A stretch of DNA of 64,000 nt from Lachnospiraceae bacterium (GCA_024405155.1 JAKSPC010000004.1:1-64000); one strand, 5' to 3'. Counted from the stretch's first letter, positions 27,109 through 35,410 are shown. The notes: generated by a model not told the origin, from the letters alone. A program made the numbers and translations.

Positions 27109-27858
27109 TTATTTCTTGTGTTCTTCGATGATCGCACGGGCCACATCCAGCACGTATTGCTGACCGAGAACGCCGATGTCCCGGTCGTATTCCTCGCCGG
27201 GAATCAGTTCGTTATTGCTGATGATGCGGATGGCAAGGGCGGGCACGCCGAAGGCCTTCGCCACCTGCAGAACGGCGAAGGACTCCATTTCCTCGCACTC
27301 CGAGCCGAACCTCTGCCGATATTCGTGGATCACGTCCGCCTCCCGGTTCCACATGTCACCGGACGCAATGATGCCGGTGACCAGATGTCCGTTCTTATAG
27401 GGCACATTTTGCGCAAGACGCACCAGCGAAGGGTCACTGCGCAGCCTCGTCCGCATGACGTGGCGGCCTTCCTCCAGGAATTCACTGCCCGGATACTGCC
27501 ACTTTGAAACATCGCTGCCGCCGCCCTCCGGCCGGGTACCGGTCTCCCGGAAATCCGACTGCGCCACGGTCTCTCCGATGACGATGTCGCGGGAATGGAT
27601 GTCCACGTGGTGGGCGCCGGCAGTTCCCTGAGTAATGAGACAGATGGGATCATATTTCTGAATGGCGAAAGCGGTGGGCACTGCCGCGTTGACGCTGCCC
27701 ATCAGCGTTTCCACGACCACTGCGGGCCAGTCACCGATGTTTCCCTCATAAAAGCGCCACATGCCGATTTCTTCTTTGCGGCAGGGGCCGATAGTGTCGA
27801 TGAGATAGTTGATCTCCACATCCATGGCTCCCAGGATCACGATAGGTCTTTTTTTCAT
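27109..27858 (-). CDS. mtnN: MTA/SAH nucleosidase
   Basis: The enzyme splits 5'-methylthioadenosine and S-adenosylhomocysteine into adenine and a thioribose. The 249-residue protein begins with VILGAMDVEINYLIDTIG, the usual opening of the family. The catalytic-region segments are ITQGTAGAHHVDIHSRDIVI, GIIASGDMW and ECEEMESFAVLQVAKAFGVP, where the MESF motif contacts ribose. The ATG at 27858 overlaps the luxS stop by one base (TGATG); a GTG at 27861 is an alternative. Together with LuxS it forms the activated-methyl detoxification route that makes homocysteine and the AI-2 precursor. Confidence 0.88.
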   Translation of the reverse strand: MKKRPIVILGAMDVEINYLIDTIGPCRKEEIGMWRFYEGNIGDWPAVVVETLMGSVNAAVPTAFAIQKYDPICLITQGTAGAHHVDIHSRDIVIGETVAQSDFRETGTRPEGGGSDVSKWQYPGSEFLEEGRHVMRTRLRSDPSLVRLAQNVPYKNGHLVTGIIASGDMWNREADVIHEYRQRFGSECEEMESFAVLQVAKAFGVPALAIRIISNNELIPGEEYDRDIGVLGQQYVLDVARAIIEEHKK

Positions 27859-28337
27859 CACACAGGATACTCCAATCTTTCAGGTCTGATGTCCGTAAGG
27901 ACTTCTTGTAAATATTTCCCGGCAAGGTACTTTGCCATGGGAAGGTTCATGTCAAGGTAATTTCCGCAATCGGATGGGGATGCGCCGGGGACTTCGCCCT
28001 CGAAATCGCGGATGAAGGTAAACATCTCTTTCATGAGAGGTACGATGTCCTTTGAGGTAAGGTCACCTGCCAGCAGCAGATAGAACCCGGTGCGGCATCC
28101 CATGGGGCCGAAATAAACCACGTCATCTTTGACGCCTTCCTTATTGCGGAGGAACGTGGCGCCCAGATGCTCCATGGTGTGGACTTCGGCGGTATTCATG
28201 ACGGGCTCCTCGTTGGGGCTTGTCATGCGGATGTCGAAGGTGGTGATGACGGCACCGGCGACGTGGTCTTTGCGGGAGACGTAGAGGCCGGGCTTGAGCT
28301 TGTTGTGGTCAATTGTGAAGCTTGCGATCTTTTCCAT
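27858..28337 (-). CDS. luxS: S-ribosylhomocysteine lyase
   Basis: LuxS cleaves S-ribosylhomocysteine to homocysteine and DPD, the precursor of autoinducer-2. The 159-residue protein has the metal motif HTMEH (His53, His57), the catalytic Cys81 in GPMGCRTGFY and the third metal ligand Cys124. The N-terminal SFTIDHNKLKPGLYVSRKD is diagnostic. It overlaps the nucleosidase gene and follows a YfcE phosphoesterase gene by 3 bases, so it is probably transcribed from the upstream nagB-type operon or a weak internal promoter. Confidence 0.98.
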   Translation of the reverse strand: MEKIASFTIDHNKLKPGLYVSRKDHVAGAVITTFDIRMTSPNEEPVMNTAEVHTMEHLGATFLRNKEGVKDDVVYFGPMGCRTGFYLLLAGDLTSKDIVPLMKEMFTFIRDFEGEVPGASPSDCGNYLDMNLPMAKYLAGKYLQEVLTDIRPERLEYPV

Positions 28338-28340
28338 GAT

Positions 28341-28913
28341 TCAAAGTGTCAATGTATGGTAAACATCCCCGGCAAAGGTCTTCCAGTAAAGCGTCAGGCT
28401 TTCTTCGCCCAGCATGCCGGCGGAGGTTTCCAGGAGGATGTATCCGTTGGGGGTGTTTTCCTTGGGGATGGAGACGGATCCGGGATTGCAGTACAGGTTT
28501 CTGTTTCCGAATTCCTGCCAGGCCGGCACATGGGTGTGGCCATGCAGCAGGATGTCACCTGCGGAAAGGGGCGGGCACTGATCCACGTTGTGGGTGTGGC
28601 CGTGGGTGGCATAGATCATGCGGCCTCCGGCATAGAACACCGCGTAATCTGCCAGCATGGGAAATTCCAGCACCATCTGATCCACTTCGCTGTCGCAGTT
28701 GCCGCGCACACACAGGATCTTTTCCTTTAAGGGGTTCAGCATGCCCATAACGGCAGCGGGATCGTATCCCGGTGTCAGGCCGTTCCGTGGACCGTGATAC
28801 AGGATATCTCCCAGAAGCACCAGACGGTCCGCCTTTTCATTTTTATATGCTTCGACCAGTTTTTCACACCACACGGGCGAGCCGTGGATGTCGGAAGCGA
28901 TCATTAACTTCAT
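28341..28913 (-). CDS. yfcE: YfcE-type metallophosphodiesterase
   Basis: This calcineurin-like phosphoesterase has 190 residues, near the 184 of YfcE. Metal motifs appear in order: SDIHGS, LLGDILYHGPRN, VRGNCDSE, THGHTHN and LHGHTHVPAW. The physiological substrate of YfcE proteins is not known; they hydrolyse model phosphodiesters. The ATG at 28913 has AAAGGAAA upstream and overlaps the upstream membrane protein gene by 4 bases. Confidence 0.92.
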   Translation of the reverse strand: MKLMIASDIHGSPVWCEKLVEAYKNEKADRLVLLGDILYHGPRNGLTPGYDPAAVMGMLNPLKEKILCVRGNCDSEVDQMVLEFPMLADYAVFYAGGRMIYATHGHTHNVDQCPPLSAGDILLHGHTHVPAWQEFGNRNLYCNPGSVSIPKENTPNGYILLETSAGMLGEESLTLYWKTFAGDVYHTLTL

Positions 28914-29542
28914 GATGTTTTCCTTTCTGCTTTTTTTCTTATGGTCTTCTCCAGTACGTTTAGCAGGAATGCCGCGGCGATGCACACCAGGATATAGACC
29001 GCGATGGTCGCCGTATTCCCGATCACGGGGACCAGTTCCTTCAGGATCATGAGCGGAAAAAGGTACCTGGGGCTTATGTAAAACATGTTGATGGGCCGGC
29101 ACCCGGCATCAAACGCAGCCACGTTGATGATCTCCGCGACGGCTGCCGCGCCCAGATATATGAGGAGCGGCGGCAGAAAGCGAAAGCTTTTCCGCCTTGC
29201 GGCGGCAAAGAGTCCCACGCCGACGATCACGAAATGCCATACATAGGAATGCACCGTAAGCAGCGGATGACCCAGCACGAAGCCGCCGGTATCAAAAAAC
29301 GCCGCCACACCTCCCATCAGGCCGAAGGTGGCCAGGTAGGAAAGGCACACATCGATGCTCCCCCCAGCTGCGGCAGCAAGGCACACATACATGGGGATGC
29401 TGCACAGCTGCCAGGGAAAATACCACCAGTAGTACTTCCCGCCGTTTACCGCGAAGGTCAGCATGAGCTGCTTTACGACTTCCGTGACCAAAAGGAAGAC
29501 TCCCGCTCCGCCTATGATCTTTCGTTCCGTGCTTTCGGTCAT
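28910..29542 (-). CDS. YwaF/TIGR02206-like membrane protein
   Basis: The 210-residue protein has about six membrane helices and resembles the YwaF/TMEM164-type family. Typical pieces are WWYFPWQLCSIPMYVCL, GGVAAFFDTGGF and VHSYVWHFVIVGVGL. Distant relatives of this fold act on acyl chains, but no activity is established for the bacterial members. The stop overlaps yfcE as ATGA, and the start lies 22 bases after the nagA-like gene, so it is probably part of that transcript. Confidence 0.75.
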   Translation of the reverse strand: MTESTERKIIGGAGVFLLVTEVVKQLMLTFAVNGGKYYWWYFPWQLCSIPMYVCLAAAAGGSIDVCLSYLATFGLMGGVAAFFDTGGFVLGHPLLTVHSYVWHFVIVGVGLFAAARRKSFRFLPPLLIYLGAAAVAEIINVAAFDAGCRPINMFYISPRYLFPLMILKELVPVIGNTATIAVYILVCIAAAFLLNVLEKTIRKKAERKTS

Positions 29543-29564
29543 TTTTTCTCAAAACGCAGGGAGT

Positions 29565-30746
29565 TCAGTCCATGACGACTTTTCCGTCTGTCACGGCCAG
29601 TTCGCCTTCCAGGAATACCCTGTCAATGTTTACCTGATCATCACAGATGATAATGTTGGCTTTCTTTCCGGGTTCCAGAGAGCCGATCTCGTCATCCAGG
29701 CCCAGCATCCGGGCGGGATTGATGGTCGCCATGCTGATGGCATGACAGAGGCCGTAAGGCGTGTGGGTCATGAGATTCCGGCAGCCGTGTTCCAGCGTCA
29801 TGCGGCTTCCGGCCAGATACCCGATGTCGTCATAGTTAAGGTCGGGACCGTAGAAAATGCCCGCTTCCCGATTGTTTGTGTAGTCACTCTGTTTCGGCAT
29901 GGAATCCGTGATCAGAATGATGTGCTCCGGTCCCTTGCACTTAATGATGGACTTTGCCAGATCCGGTACCACATGCACGGCGTTTTCGTCCATGATGAGC
30001 TCGGAGTAAAGCTCCGGTTCAATGAGGGAGTACTCGTCGCAGCCGGCGCCCGGCGTGCCCTGTGCTCTTCCCGGTGCTTTGCCGGCGTCACCGTGGTGCG
30101 TATGTACCTTGCAGCCGTATTTCCGGACACGGCGGCATTCATCACTGGTGGCGTTGGAGTGACCGTAGGCAAAGATCACATCGGGATTCACCTTTTTCGC
30201 GTAGATCATCACGTCCTCGATGTGCTCTCTGGAGGGATCGATGGCATAAACCGCCGCGTCCTTTCCCATGGCATCGATGAGAGGCTTGTATTCCTCTTCC
30301 CTGATGTCACCGCTCCAGGCGATCTCCGACTGGAAGGATCCCATAAGGCACATGAAGGGCCCCTCCATGTACATGCCGTACCGCATGGTGCGTCCCACAC
30401 CCCTGTCACGCACGGCGTTGATCTTTTCCTTTGCTTCGATCATCTGCTGCATGTTGAGGTTGTGGTACAGGGTGGGGAGCACGGTGGTCTCTCCGTGAAG
30501 GAGGAACCACTTTGCGCAGTAAACGGGATCTTCCGCATATTTCCAGTCTCCGCCGCCGTGGTTGTGAATGTCAATGAGACCGGGAGCCGTGTACTTTCCG
30601 GCTGCGTCGATCACTTCGGCATCCGCCGGGATCTGCACTTCATCGCTTCTTCCCGCGGCTGTGATCCTGTCCCCGTCCCAGAGGACCGCGGCATCCCAGA
30701 TGATGCCGTACTCCGTTACCAGTTTTGTATTCTTAATAGCTTTCAT
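29565..30746 (-). CDS. nagA: Divergent NagA-like N-acetyl-sugar-6-P deacetylase
   Basis: The 393-residue protein belongs to the amidohydrolase family of N-acetylglucosamine-6-phosphate deacetylases. Visible features are GLIDIHNHGGG, the metal Glu in MEGPF, GHSNAT and the late Asp in ITDSMPKQ. The segment where NagA usually reads H-x-x-N-A-M here reads HTHHGDAGKAPGRAQG, and the EGPF loop is followed by MCLMGSFQSEIAW. The substrate may therefore differ from GlcNAc-6-P. It is the fourth gene after three NagB-fold paralogs, 15 bases behind the last, so it probably supplies their substrate. Two other NagA-like genes lie at 55.5 and 57.9 kb. Confidence 0.8.
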   Translation of the reverse strand: MKAIKNTKLVTEYGIIWDAAVLWDGDRITAAGRSDEVQIPADAEVIDAAGKYTAPGLIDIHNHGGGDWKYAEDPVYCAKWFLLHGETTVLPTLYHNLNMQQMIEAKEKINAVRDRGVGRTMRYGMYMEGPFMCLMGSFQSEIAWSGDIREEEYKPLIDAMGKDAAVYAIDPSREHIEDVMIYAKKVNPDVIFAYGHSNATSDECRRVRKYGCKVHTHHGDAGKAPGRAQGTPGAGCDEYSLIEPELYSELIMDENAVHVVPDLAKSIIKCKGPEHIILITDSMPKQSDYTNNREAGIFYGPDLNYDDIGYLAGSRMTLEHGCRNLMTHTPYGLCHAISMATINPARMLGLDDEIGSLEPGKKANIIICDDQVNIDRVFLEGELAVTDGKVVMD

Positions 30747-30761
30747 CAGAACTGCTCCTGA

Positions 30762-31733
30762 TCAGATCTCGTTATCCGGAATTCCGCAGTACCAGCTGTG
30801 GAACGGTCTTGCGATAGCTTCGGAAACGTAGCAGGTTCCCTTGCCGAGACGGAAGATGGATGCGGGGCACTCCATGGAGATGGGTCCGTACAGCTCGATA
30901 CGGCTGATCATTCTCTGCCAGGTATCGCCGTTCTGGGCATTCAGAATGTTGTGCACCTCAAATCTCTCTCTTGCCTGTACCACATCTTTGGGACCGATGG
31001 TGGCCGCCTTCGGCGGTACCGCCCATACGTCTCCCGATGCGCCCATGGGTCCGAACAGGGAGTTCTCGGCGATGGTGAGAGGCGTTTCCGTCACGATACG
31101 GGATCCCAGTTTGCAGAACTCTTCCAGAGAGTCTGCCGCAAATTCCTTTGATCTGGGATCGATGAATGCGGTGTGTCCCGGCCAGCCGGTAGCCGAGTAG
31201 ATCACGTCGGCACCGCCGTCTCCGCATTCCTCGATGATGGAGGTATAGACGCCGGTCCCCTTGTTTTCATTGGTATGTACATGCCAGTGGCTGATATCGG
31301 GGCGAAGGTCCTCACGGATCCTCATGTAGAAATGGTTGATGAAGGAATAGCCAAGGCCGGCGCCGTAGGTAAGAGGTGCCACGTTGCCGTCCTCGTCTGC
31401 CCACTCGTCCATGGCGAAAGCATTGACGTTGCGGCAGTTTACGTTGTATTTATTGATCATTTCGGCCACGGAGGTGTAGCATACGGGATGCTGGTTCGGG
31501 CAGATGAAGGTGAAAGGCTTGTCCTCCTGATCGGATTTCAGGATGCGGGTGAAGATATCCATGGCCATGAGGCTTTCGGGATCCAGACAGATCTTTACCT
31601 GAAAACCGTTCTCATTGGTATATTCCATGTCTTCTCTCTTAATGTTGCGCACACGCTCCAGTTCCTCTAAAGGCATGTCGCTGTTGGGCAGGAATTCTGC
31701 CGGTTTGAATCTGAACTCATCATAAAGACCCAT
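30762..31733 (-). CDS. NagB-fold sugar-phosphate deaminase/isomerase paralog 1
   Basis: This 323-residue protein is a distant member of the glucosamine-6-phosphate deaminase superfamily. FTFICPN and AFAMDEWADEDGN (Asp109 at the place of the catalytic Asp72) align with NagB. The active-site loop, usually G-x-G-x-D-G-H-I-A-F-N-E-P, reads SATGWPGHTAFIDP (179-193): His187 is kept, the first Asp is lost and Glu becomes Asp192. ATIGPKDV and the ending PASIFRLGKGTCYVSEAIA fit the fold. It is the third gene of a row of three paralogs and lies just upstream of the NagA-like gene. A deaminase, isomerase or lactonase reaction on an unusual amino sugar phosphate is inferred. Confidence 0.75.
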   Translation of the reverse strand: MGLYDEFRFKPAEFLPNSDMPLEELERVRNIKREDMEYTNENGFQVKICLDPESLMAMDIFTRILKSDQEDKPFTFICPNQHPVCYTSVAEMINKYNVNCRNVNAFAMDEWADEDGNVAPLTYGAGLGYSFINHFYMRIREDLRPDISHWHVHTNENKGTGVYTSIIEECGDGGADVIYSATGWPGHTAFIDPRSKEFAADSLEEFCKLGSRIVTETPLTIAENSLFGPMGASGDVWAVPPKAATIGPKDVVQARERFEVHNILNAQNGDTWQRMISRIELYGPISMECPASIFRLGKGTCYVSEAIARPFHSWYCGIPDNEI

Positions 31734-31794
31734 AGTATTTCTCCTTTTTTCTTTTGTGTTGCTTATGGGGCACCCGGTCCCCCTGTTTTCGGGA

Positions 31795-32736
31795 TCAGAA
31801 CTCCCTTAAGTCCATCGGTTCGATGGGACGGGCCATTTCTTCGGAAACGTACATCGTTCCTTTTGTCAGCTGGTACAGAGAGGCGGGGACCTCCTTGCAT
31901 ACCGGTCCGTAAAGCTGAAGTCGGGAGATCATTCTCTCCCAGGAATTGTACATGGCAGGCCCCATGCAGTAGCCCAGATCGTGTCTCTCCAGATGATCAC
32001 GGGCGTGCATGACGTCGCGCGGGCCGATGGATACGGAATACCGGGGCGTATGCCATACGTCGCCGCTCCAGCAATTGGCGTTCTGGGCCACGGTAAGACG
32101 GGTATTGTCCACGAAACCGGCCTTAAGCTCCATGAATTCCTCCAGTGTATCTGCCTTGAAGGCGTTGATGCCGGGATCGATGAACGCGGTATGTCCTACC
32201 CAGCCCGTTGCGGAAATAATGAGATCCGCGCCGCCGTCACCACACTCGTCGATATCATCGGAGTAATGTTTGATGTTTTCGTTGGTGTAATAGTGGATCT
32301 GGGAAAGACGCGGCCGCAGATCCTCACGGAAGCTTAAATAAAACTCGCGGAGGAAATGTCCGCCCAGGGACTGATCCCACTCGATGGGGCACACGTTTCC
32401 CTCTTCGTCTGCCCATTCATCCATGCAGAAGGCGTGGATGTTGCGGGCGCTTACGCCAAACTGATTGCACATTTCGGCAGCGGAAGTATAAACGTTCCTC
32501 CAGGAGTTGGGGAATACGATAACGGTCTTTTTGTCTTCCACGTCGGACTTCCAGATGAAATGGAACAGTTGCGTGGCAATGGCGCTCTCCGGATGGGGAA
32601 CGATGCGGATGCTGTATCCGTTCTCATTGGTGAACTCCATGTCTTCCCGTCGAATGTTCCGGCATCTTTCCAGAACGAGGGGATCTTTTACCGGGAACCA
32701 GTCCGGCACTTCAAAATCGAATAATTTTCTGTTCAT
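31795..32736 (-). CDS. NagB-fold sugar-phosphate deaminase/isomerase paralog 2
   Basis: The 313-residue protein is closely related to paralog 1. The N-terminal DMEFTNENGYSIRIV matches DMEYTNENGFQVKI of its neighbour. The acidic motif is FCMDEWADEEGN with Asp106, and the active-site loop reads ISATGWVGHTAFIDP with His182 and Asp187. ENANCWSGD-like and SIGPRDVMHARDHL segments follow. The C-terminus ends SLYQLTKGTMYVSEEMARPI. The ATG at 32736 was chosen because it lies two bases after paralog 3 and keeps homologous N-termini. Paralogs 1 and 2 keep the same substitutions, so the changed loop is probably functional. Confidence 0.75.
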   Translation of the reverse strand: MNRKLFDFEVPDWFPVKDPLVLERCRNIRREDMEFTNENGYSIRIVPHPESAIATQLFHFIWKSDVEDKKTVIVFPNSWRNVYTSAAEMCNQFGVSARNIHAFCMDEWADEEGNVCPIEWDQSLGGHFLREFYLSFREDLRPRLSQIHYYTNENIKHYSDDIDECGDGGADLIISATGWVGHTAFIDPGINAFKADTLEEFMELKAGFVDNTRLTVAQNANCWSGDVWHTPRYSVSIGPRDVMHARDHLERHDLGYCMGPAMYNSWERMISRLQLYGPVCKEVPASLYQLTKGTMYVSEEMARPIEPMDLREF

Positions 32737-32737
32737 C

Positions 32738-33721
32738 TTATCTCCCTCCTTCTGCCCTGCGGATGGCCTCGATCTTCTCGGGCAGCCAGTCAAGATCCAT
32801 CGGATAGGCGATGTTCTTCGCCACCGCTGCGCTTACGTAACAGGTGCCGGGCAGCGTTCTTAAGAGCGCGCCGGGATTCTGCGGGCAGAGCGGTCCGAAC
32901 ATGGAAAGACGGATCACCGGCGACTGCAGGTTGCTTGCACCGTCGCAGCTGGAAAGGAAATTGAAGCATTGTACGGTCTTTGCCGCCGTGAGGTCTTTCG
33001 GTCCCAGGGTAGCCGTGCAGGGCGGTACGTTGGAAATGTCGCCGCTCGCCCCGAACATGCCCCGAAGGCTGTCCATGCAGAGCTGTTCCATGGAAGGTGT
33101 TACGATACGGCTTCCCATGGTTTCAAATTCCGCCATGTCCTTTGCCGCGAAGCTTTCCGCATCGATACAGCGAAGCCCCGTCCAGCCGAAAGCGGTGTAG
33201 ATCACGTCTGCTCCGCCGAAGGAGGCCAGAAGATCAGAATAACTGCCGGCATTCTCTCCGGTCCAGAAATGGATCTGCTCCATGGGCATCCGGAGTTCCG
33301 CATCCAGCCTCTGATAGAAATACTTCATCCACATGCCGGAACGGGAATAGGGGCTCTGCCAGGGAGCGACCTCTCCTTTTTTGTTGGCATATTCATCAAA
33401 GAAGAACACTTCCACGTTGCGGGCGCTCACTCTGTACTTGTTGAGATTTTCCACAACACTCATGAAGACCGGAACTTCCGGGCTCTCGAATACCATAACG
33501 ATCTTTTCGTTATTCACATCGGACATGCGGATGCGCTGGAAGATATCGATCGCATAATAGTTTCTGCAATCCCATACGACTTTCAGCTCAAAATCCGGGT
33601 TTTCGAAATTCCTGCCCTGTTCTTTGTTAAGATCCATGAGCATGACCCTGTCCAGCACTTCCTGATCAGAAAACGGCGTCCAGGGTGCCGGTTTGAACGA
33701 CCATCTGGTTGTAAAAGACAT
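32738..33721 (-). CDS. NagB-fold paralog 3, catalytic His lost
   Basis: The 327-residue protein has the same fold and gene neighbourhood as paralogs 1 and 2 but is more diverged. The acidic motif is VFFFDEYANKKGE with Asp109. The active-site loop reads AFGWTGLRCIDAES, so the conserved His is Leu183 and the following acidic position is shifted. SNVPPCTATLGPKDL and LRTLPGTCYVSAAVAKNI match the paralogs. It may be a regulatory or structural subunit, or use another chemistry. It is the first gene of the operon, with GAGGGGGG before the ATG at 33721 and a promoter with a cre site upstream. Confidence 0.7.
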   Translation of the reverse strand: MSFTTRWSFKPAPWTPFSDQEVLDRVMLMDLNKEQGRNFENPDFELKVVWDCRNYYAIDIFQRIRMSDVNNEKIVMVFESPEVPVFMSVVENLNKYRVSARNVEVFFFDEYANKKGEVAPWQSPYSRSGMWMKYFYQRLDAELRMPMEQIHFWTGENAGSYSDLLASFGGADVIYTAFGWTGLRCIDAESFAAKDMAEFETMGSRIVTPSMEQLCMDSLRGMFGASGDISNVPPCTATLGPKDLTAAKTVQCFNFLSSCDGASNLQSPVIRLSMFGPLCPQNPGALLRTLPGTCYVSAAVAKNIAYPMDLDWLPEKIEAIRRAEGGR

Positions 33722-33755
33722 AACGTCCCCCCTCGCTATATGATAATACGCTCTT

Positions 33756-33784
33756 ATTTTAACATTAAGAAATCGCTTGCACAA
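33756..33784 (-). promoter_or_regulatory. Promoter of the NagB-paralog operon
   Basis: On the minus strand TTGTGC (33779-33784) and TAAAAT (33756-33761) are 17 bases apart. The start lies about 30 bases before the ATG at 33721. Confidence 0.55.
33768..33782 (-). promoter_or_regulatory. Catabolite-responsive element (cre)
   Basis: The minus strand reads GTGCAAGCGATTTCT, which fits the Bacillus cre consensus WTGNAANCGNWNNCW except for its first base. It covers part of the -35 box and most of the spacer, so CcpA binding would block RNA polymerase when preferred sugars are present. Confidence 0.6.
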
Positions 33785-33798
33785 CTCAAACTTCATGC

Positions 33799-33830
33799 AA
33801 AAAGAAGGACGGGTTTTTCACCTGTCCTTC
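33799..33830 (-). terminator. Intrinsic terminator after rubrerythrin
   Basis: GAAGGAC and GTCCTTC arms (extended by two or three further pairs) are followed on the minus strand by five T residues. It separates perR-rubrerythrin from the NagB operon. Confidence 0.85.
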
Positions 33831-33860
33831 CTGAGTGACCCTTTTTGAGTAAGGTATCGA

Positions 33861-34406
33861 TCAGCCGAAGTATCTCTTCAGAAGACCTGCAAATGCCTTG
33901 CCGTGTCTTGCCTCATCGCGGGCCATCTCATGAACTGTATCGTGGATGGCATCGTAGCCCAGTTCCTTGGCGAGCTTAGCAAGCTCTGTCTTTCCGGCGG
34001 TAGCGCCGTTTTCAGCGGCAACACGGACCTTGAGGTTTTCTTTGGTGGAGGGGCTTACCAGCTCACCAAGCATCTCGCAGAACTTTGCTGCGTGCTCAGC
34101 TTCTTCCCATGCTGCCTTCTCCCAGTACAGGCCGATCTCCGGATAGCCTTCTCTGTGAGCAGCTCTTGCCATAGCCAGGTACATGCCGACTTCGGTGCAC
34201 TCTCCCTCAAAGTTTGCCTTAAGGCCTTCGATCACTCTGGCATCAACGTTTTTGCCAACGCCGATCACGTGCTCGGCTGCCCAGCCCATATCTTCCTCTT
34301 CAACCTTAACGAACTTCTCGGCGGGCTGCTTGCACTGGGGGCATGCTGCCGGCGCCTCATCGCCTTCATAAATGTAACCGCATACGGAACATCTCCACTT
34401 TGCCAT
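33861..34406 (-). CDS. Reverse rubrerythrin, peroxide reductase
   Basis: Rubrerythrins reduce hydrogen peroxide in the anaerobic cytoplasm. Here the rubredoxin domain comes first (CSVCGY with Cys6 and Cys9, CPQC with Cys22 and Cys25) and the di-iron four-helix domain second, the reverse of the classical order. Diiron ligands lie in [34 protein letters not shown] and the late [12 protein letters not shown]. The 180 residues and AAAAGGAG before the ATG at 34406 are typical. It follows perR by 69 bases, with a small GC hairpin between, which suggests peroxide control. Confidence 0.93.
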   Translation of the reverse strand: MAKWRCSVCGYIYEGDEAPAACPQCKQPAEKFVKVEEEDMGWAAEHVIGVGKNVDARVIEGLKANFEGECTEVGMYLAMARAAHREGYPEIGLYWEKAAWEEAEHAAKFCEMLGELVSPSTKENLKVRVAAENGATAGKTELAKLAKELGYDAIHDTVHEMARDEARHGKAFAGLLKRYFG

Positions 34407-34475
34407 AGTAAATATCTCCTTTTCGTAATCTATTTGCAGGGGCATCCGCCCCATGCCGCCGGTATCCTTGCGCGT

Positions 34476-34874
34476 CTATTTTCCCGCCTTTTCCTTGCAT
34501 TCCCTGCAGATCCCGTAGAATATGAGAGAATGGGATTCCACTTCGCCGATCCCGGAAAGTACGGCCGCATAGCCCGGTGCGGTATCCGCCGGCTGTGCGT
34601 CAACGTCCATCACCCGGCCGCAGATGCGGCACACGAAATGATCGTGAGGCCCGGTGAAACCATCGTAGCGCTCGCTGCCATCCCCGCAGGGGATCTTTTT
34701 GATCTCCCCCAGTTCGGTAAGAAGCGCCAGGTTGCGGTATACCGTTCCCAGACTCATGTGCGGATGTTCTTTTTTTAATGCGTCATAGAGCATTTCTGCC
34801 GAAGGATGATCTTTGCGGGATCGTAATTCCTCCAGCAATGCCGCTCTCTGACGGCTGTTTCGGATCTCTGCCAT
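34476..34874 (-). CDS. perR: Fur-family peroxide regulator PerR
   Basis: This 132-residue Fur-family repressor likely senses peroxide. The N-terminal winged helix includes SAEMLYDALKKEHPHMSLGT with VYRNLALLTELGEI. The metal region has PHDHFVCRICGR, and two Cys pairs, Cys82/Cys85 and Cys123/Cys126, make the structural zinc site. PerR rather than Fur is favoured by the reverse rubrerythrin gene directly downstream. A consensus sigma-A promoter precedes it. A clear PerR box was not found in the leader. Confidence 0.85.
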   Translation of the reverse strand: MAEIRNSRQRAALLEELRSRKDHPSAEMLYDALKKEHPHMSLGTVYRNLALLTELGEIKKIPCGDGSERYDGFTGPHDHFVCRICGRVMDVDAQPADTAPGYAAVLSGIGEVESHSLIFYGICRECKEKAGK

Positions 34875-34904
34875 GGGCTTTCCTTAACAAGAATGATTAC
34901 TGTT

Positions 34905-34933
34905 ATTATAGGCTGCCGGCCTTCTCGTGTCAA
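34905..34933 (-). promoter_or_regulatory. Consensus sigma-A promoter of perR
   Basis: On the minus strand TTGACA (34928-34933) and TATAAT (34905-34910) are perfect hexamers 17 bases apart. It overlaps the space just after the stop of the neighbouring gene. Confidence 0.85.
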
Positions 34934-34936
34934 GCG

Positions 34937-35410
34937 TCAGATCTTATCCCAGCCTTCCATCGGTTTCCCGTTTTTGGTGAGGTATTTGACGGAGCGGCAT
35001 TCGGCATGATCCACGCCCGAATAGTCACCGGCCTGGGAGATCCCGTTGTCATTCAGTGTCTTTTTATAAAGCACCGCGCAATGCCCGCAGTAGTCATAGT
35101 AGGGTTCCATCCAGGTATATTCCAGAAGATGGCCCTTGGAGGGGCAATGGCGCATATGGCTCATCATCTGGCCGTTTTCCGGATCGAACACCATCTTTAC
35201 GTCGCAGGCCTCCTCGGAAAGAGAACGTGTCCAGTATTCCCAGGCGCCCTCGATCCCCTTTTCGCGAACCAGCGGCTCCAGATTCCAGCGCAGGTATTCC
35301 TCGCCGACCCACTCCCAGTAACGCACCACGGCATCGTGTCCGCCGCCCTTGTCATCGATATACTTGAAAAGCTCCGAATACATCGGAATGAATTCCGTAC
35401 AGCTTACCAT
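34937..35410 (-). CDS. Cys-rich unknown protein, matches fusion N-half
   Basis: I do not recognise a named family with confidence. The 157 residues align with the first half of the 314-residue protein two genes upstream: CTEFIPMYSELFKYI matches CTEFIPSYSELFTYL. Shared invariant points are HCPSKG, a YYDYCGHC-type pair of Cys residues and DHAECR. These could bind metal. The pattern is distantly like that of L-2-amino-thiazoline-carboxylate hydrolases, which is a guess. The ATG at 35410 overlaps the stop of the previous gene (TGATG). It is the last gene of the sugar-catabolic block before perR. Confidence 0.6.
   Translation of the reverse strand: MVSCTEFIPMYSELFKYIDDKGGGHDAVVRYWEWVGEEYLRWNLEPLVREKGIEGAWEYWTRSLSEEACDVKMVFDPENGQMMSHMRHCPSKGHLLEYTWMEPYYDYCGHCAVLYKKTLNDNGISQAGDYSGVDHAECRSVKYLTKNGKPMEGWDKI

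Noticed and set aside
34875..34936. PerR box in the perR leader
   Set aside because: Some AT-rich inverted character exists near 34885-34910, but no 7-1-7 site close to the TTATAATNATTATAA consensus could be aligned.
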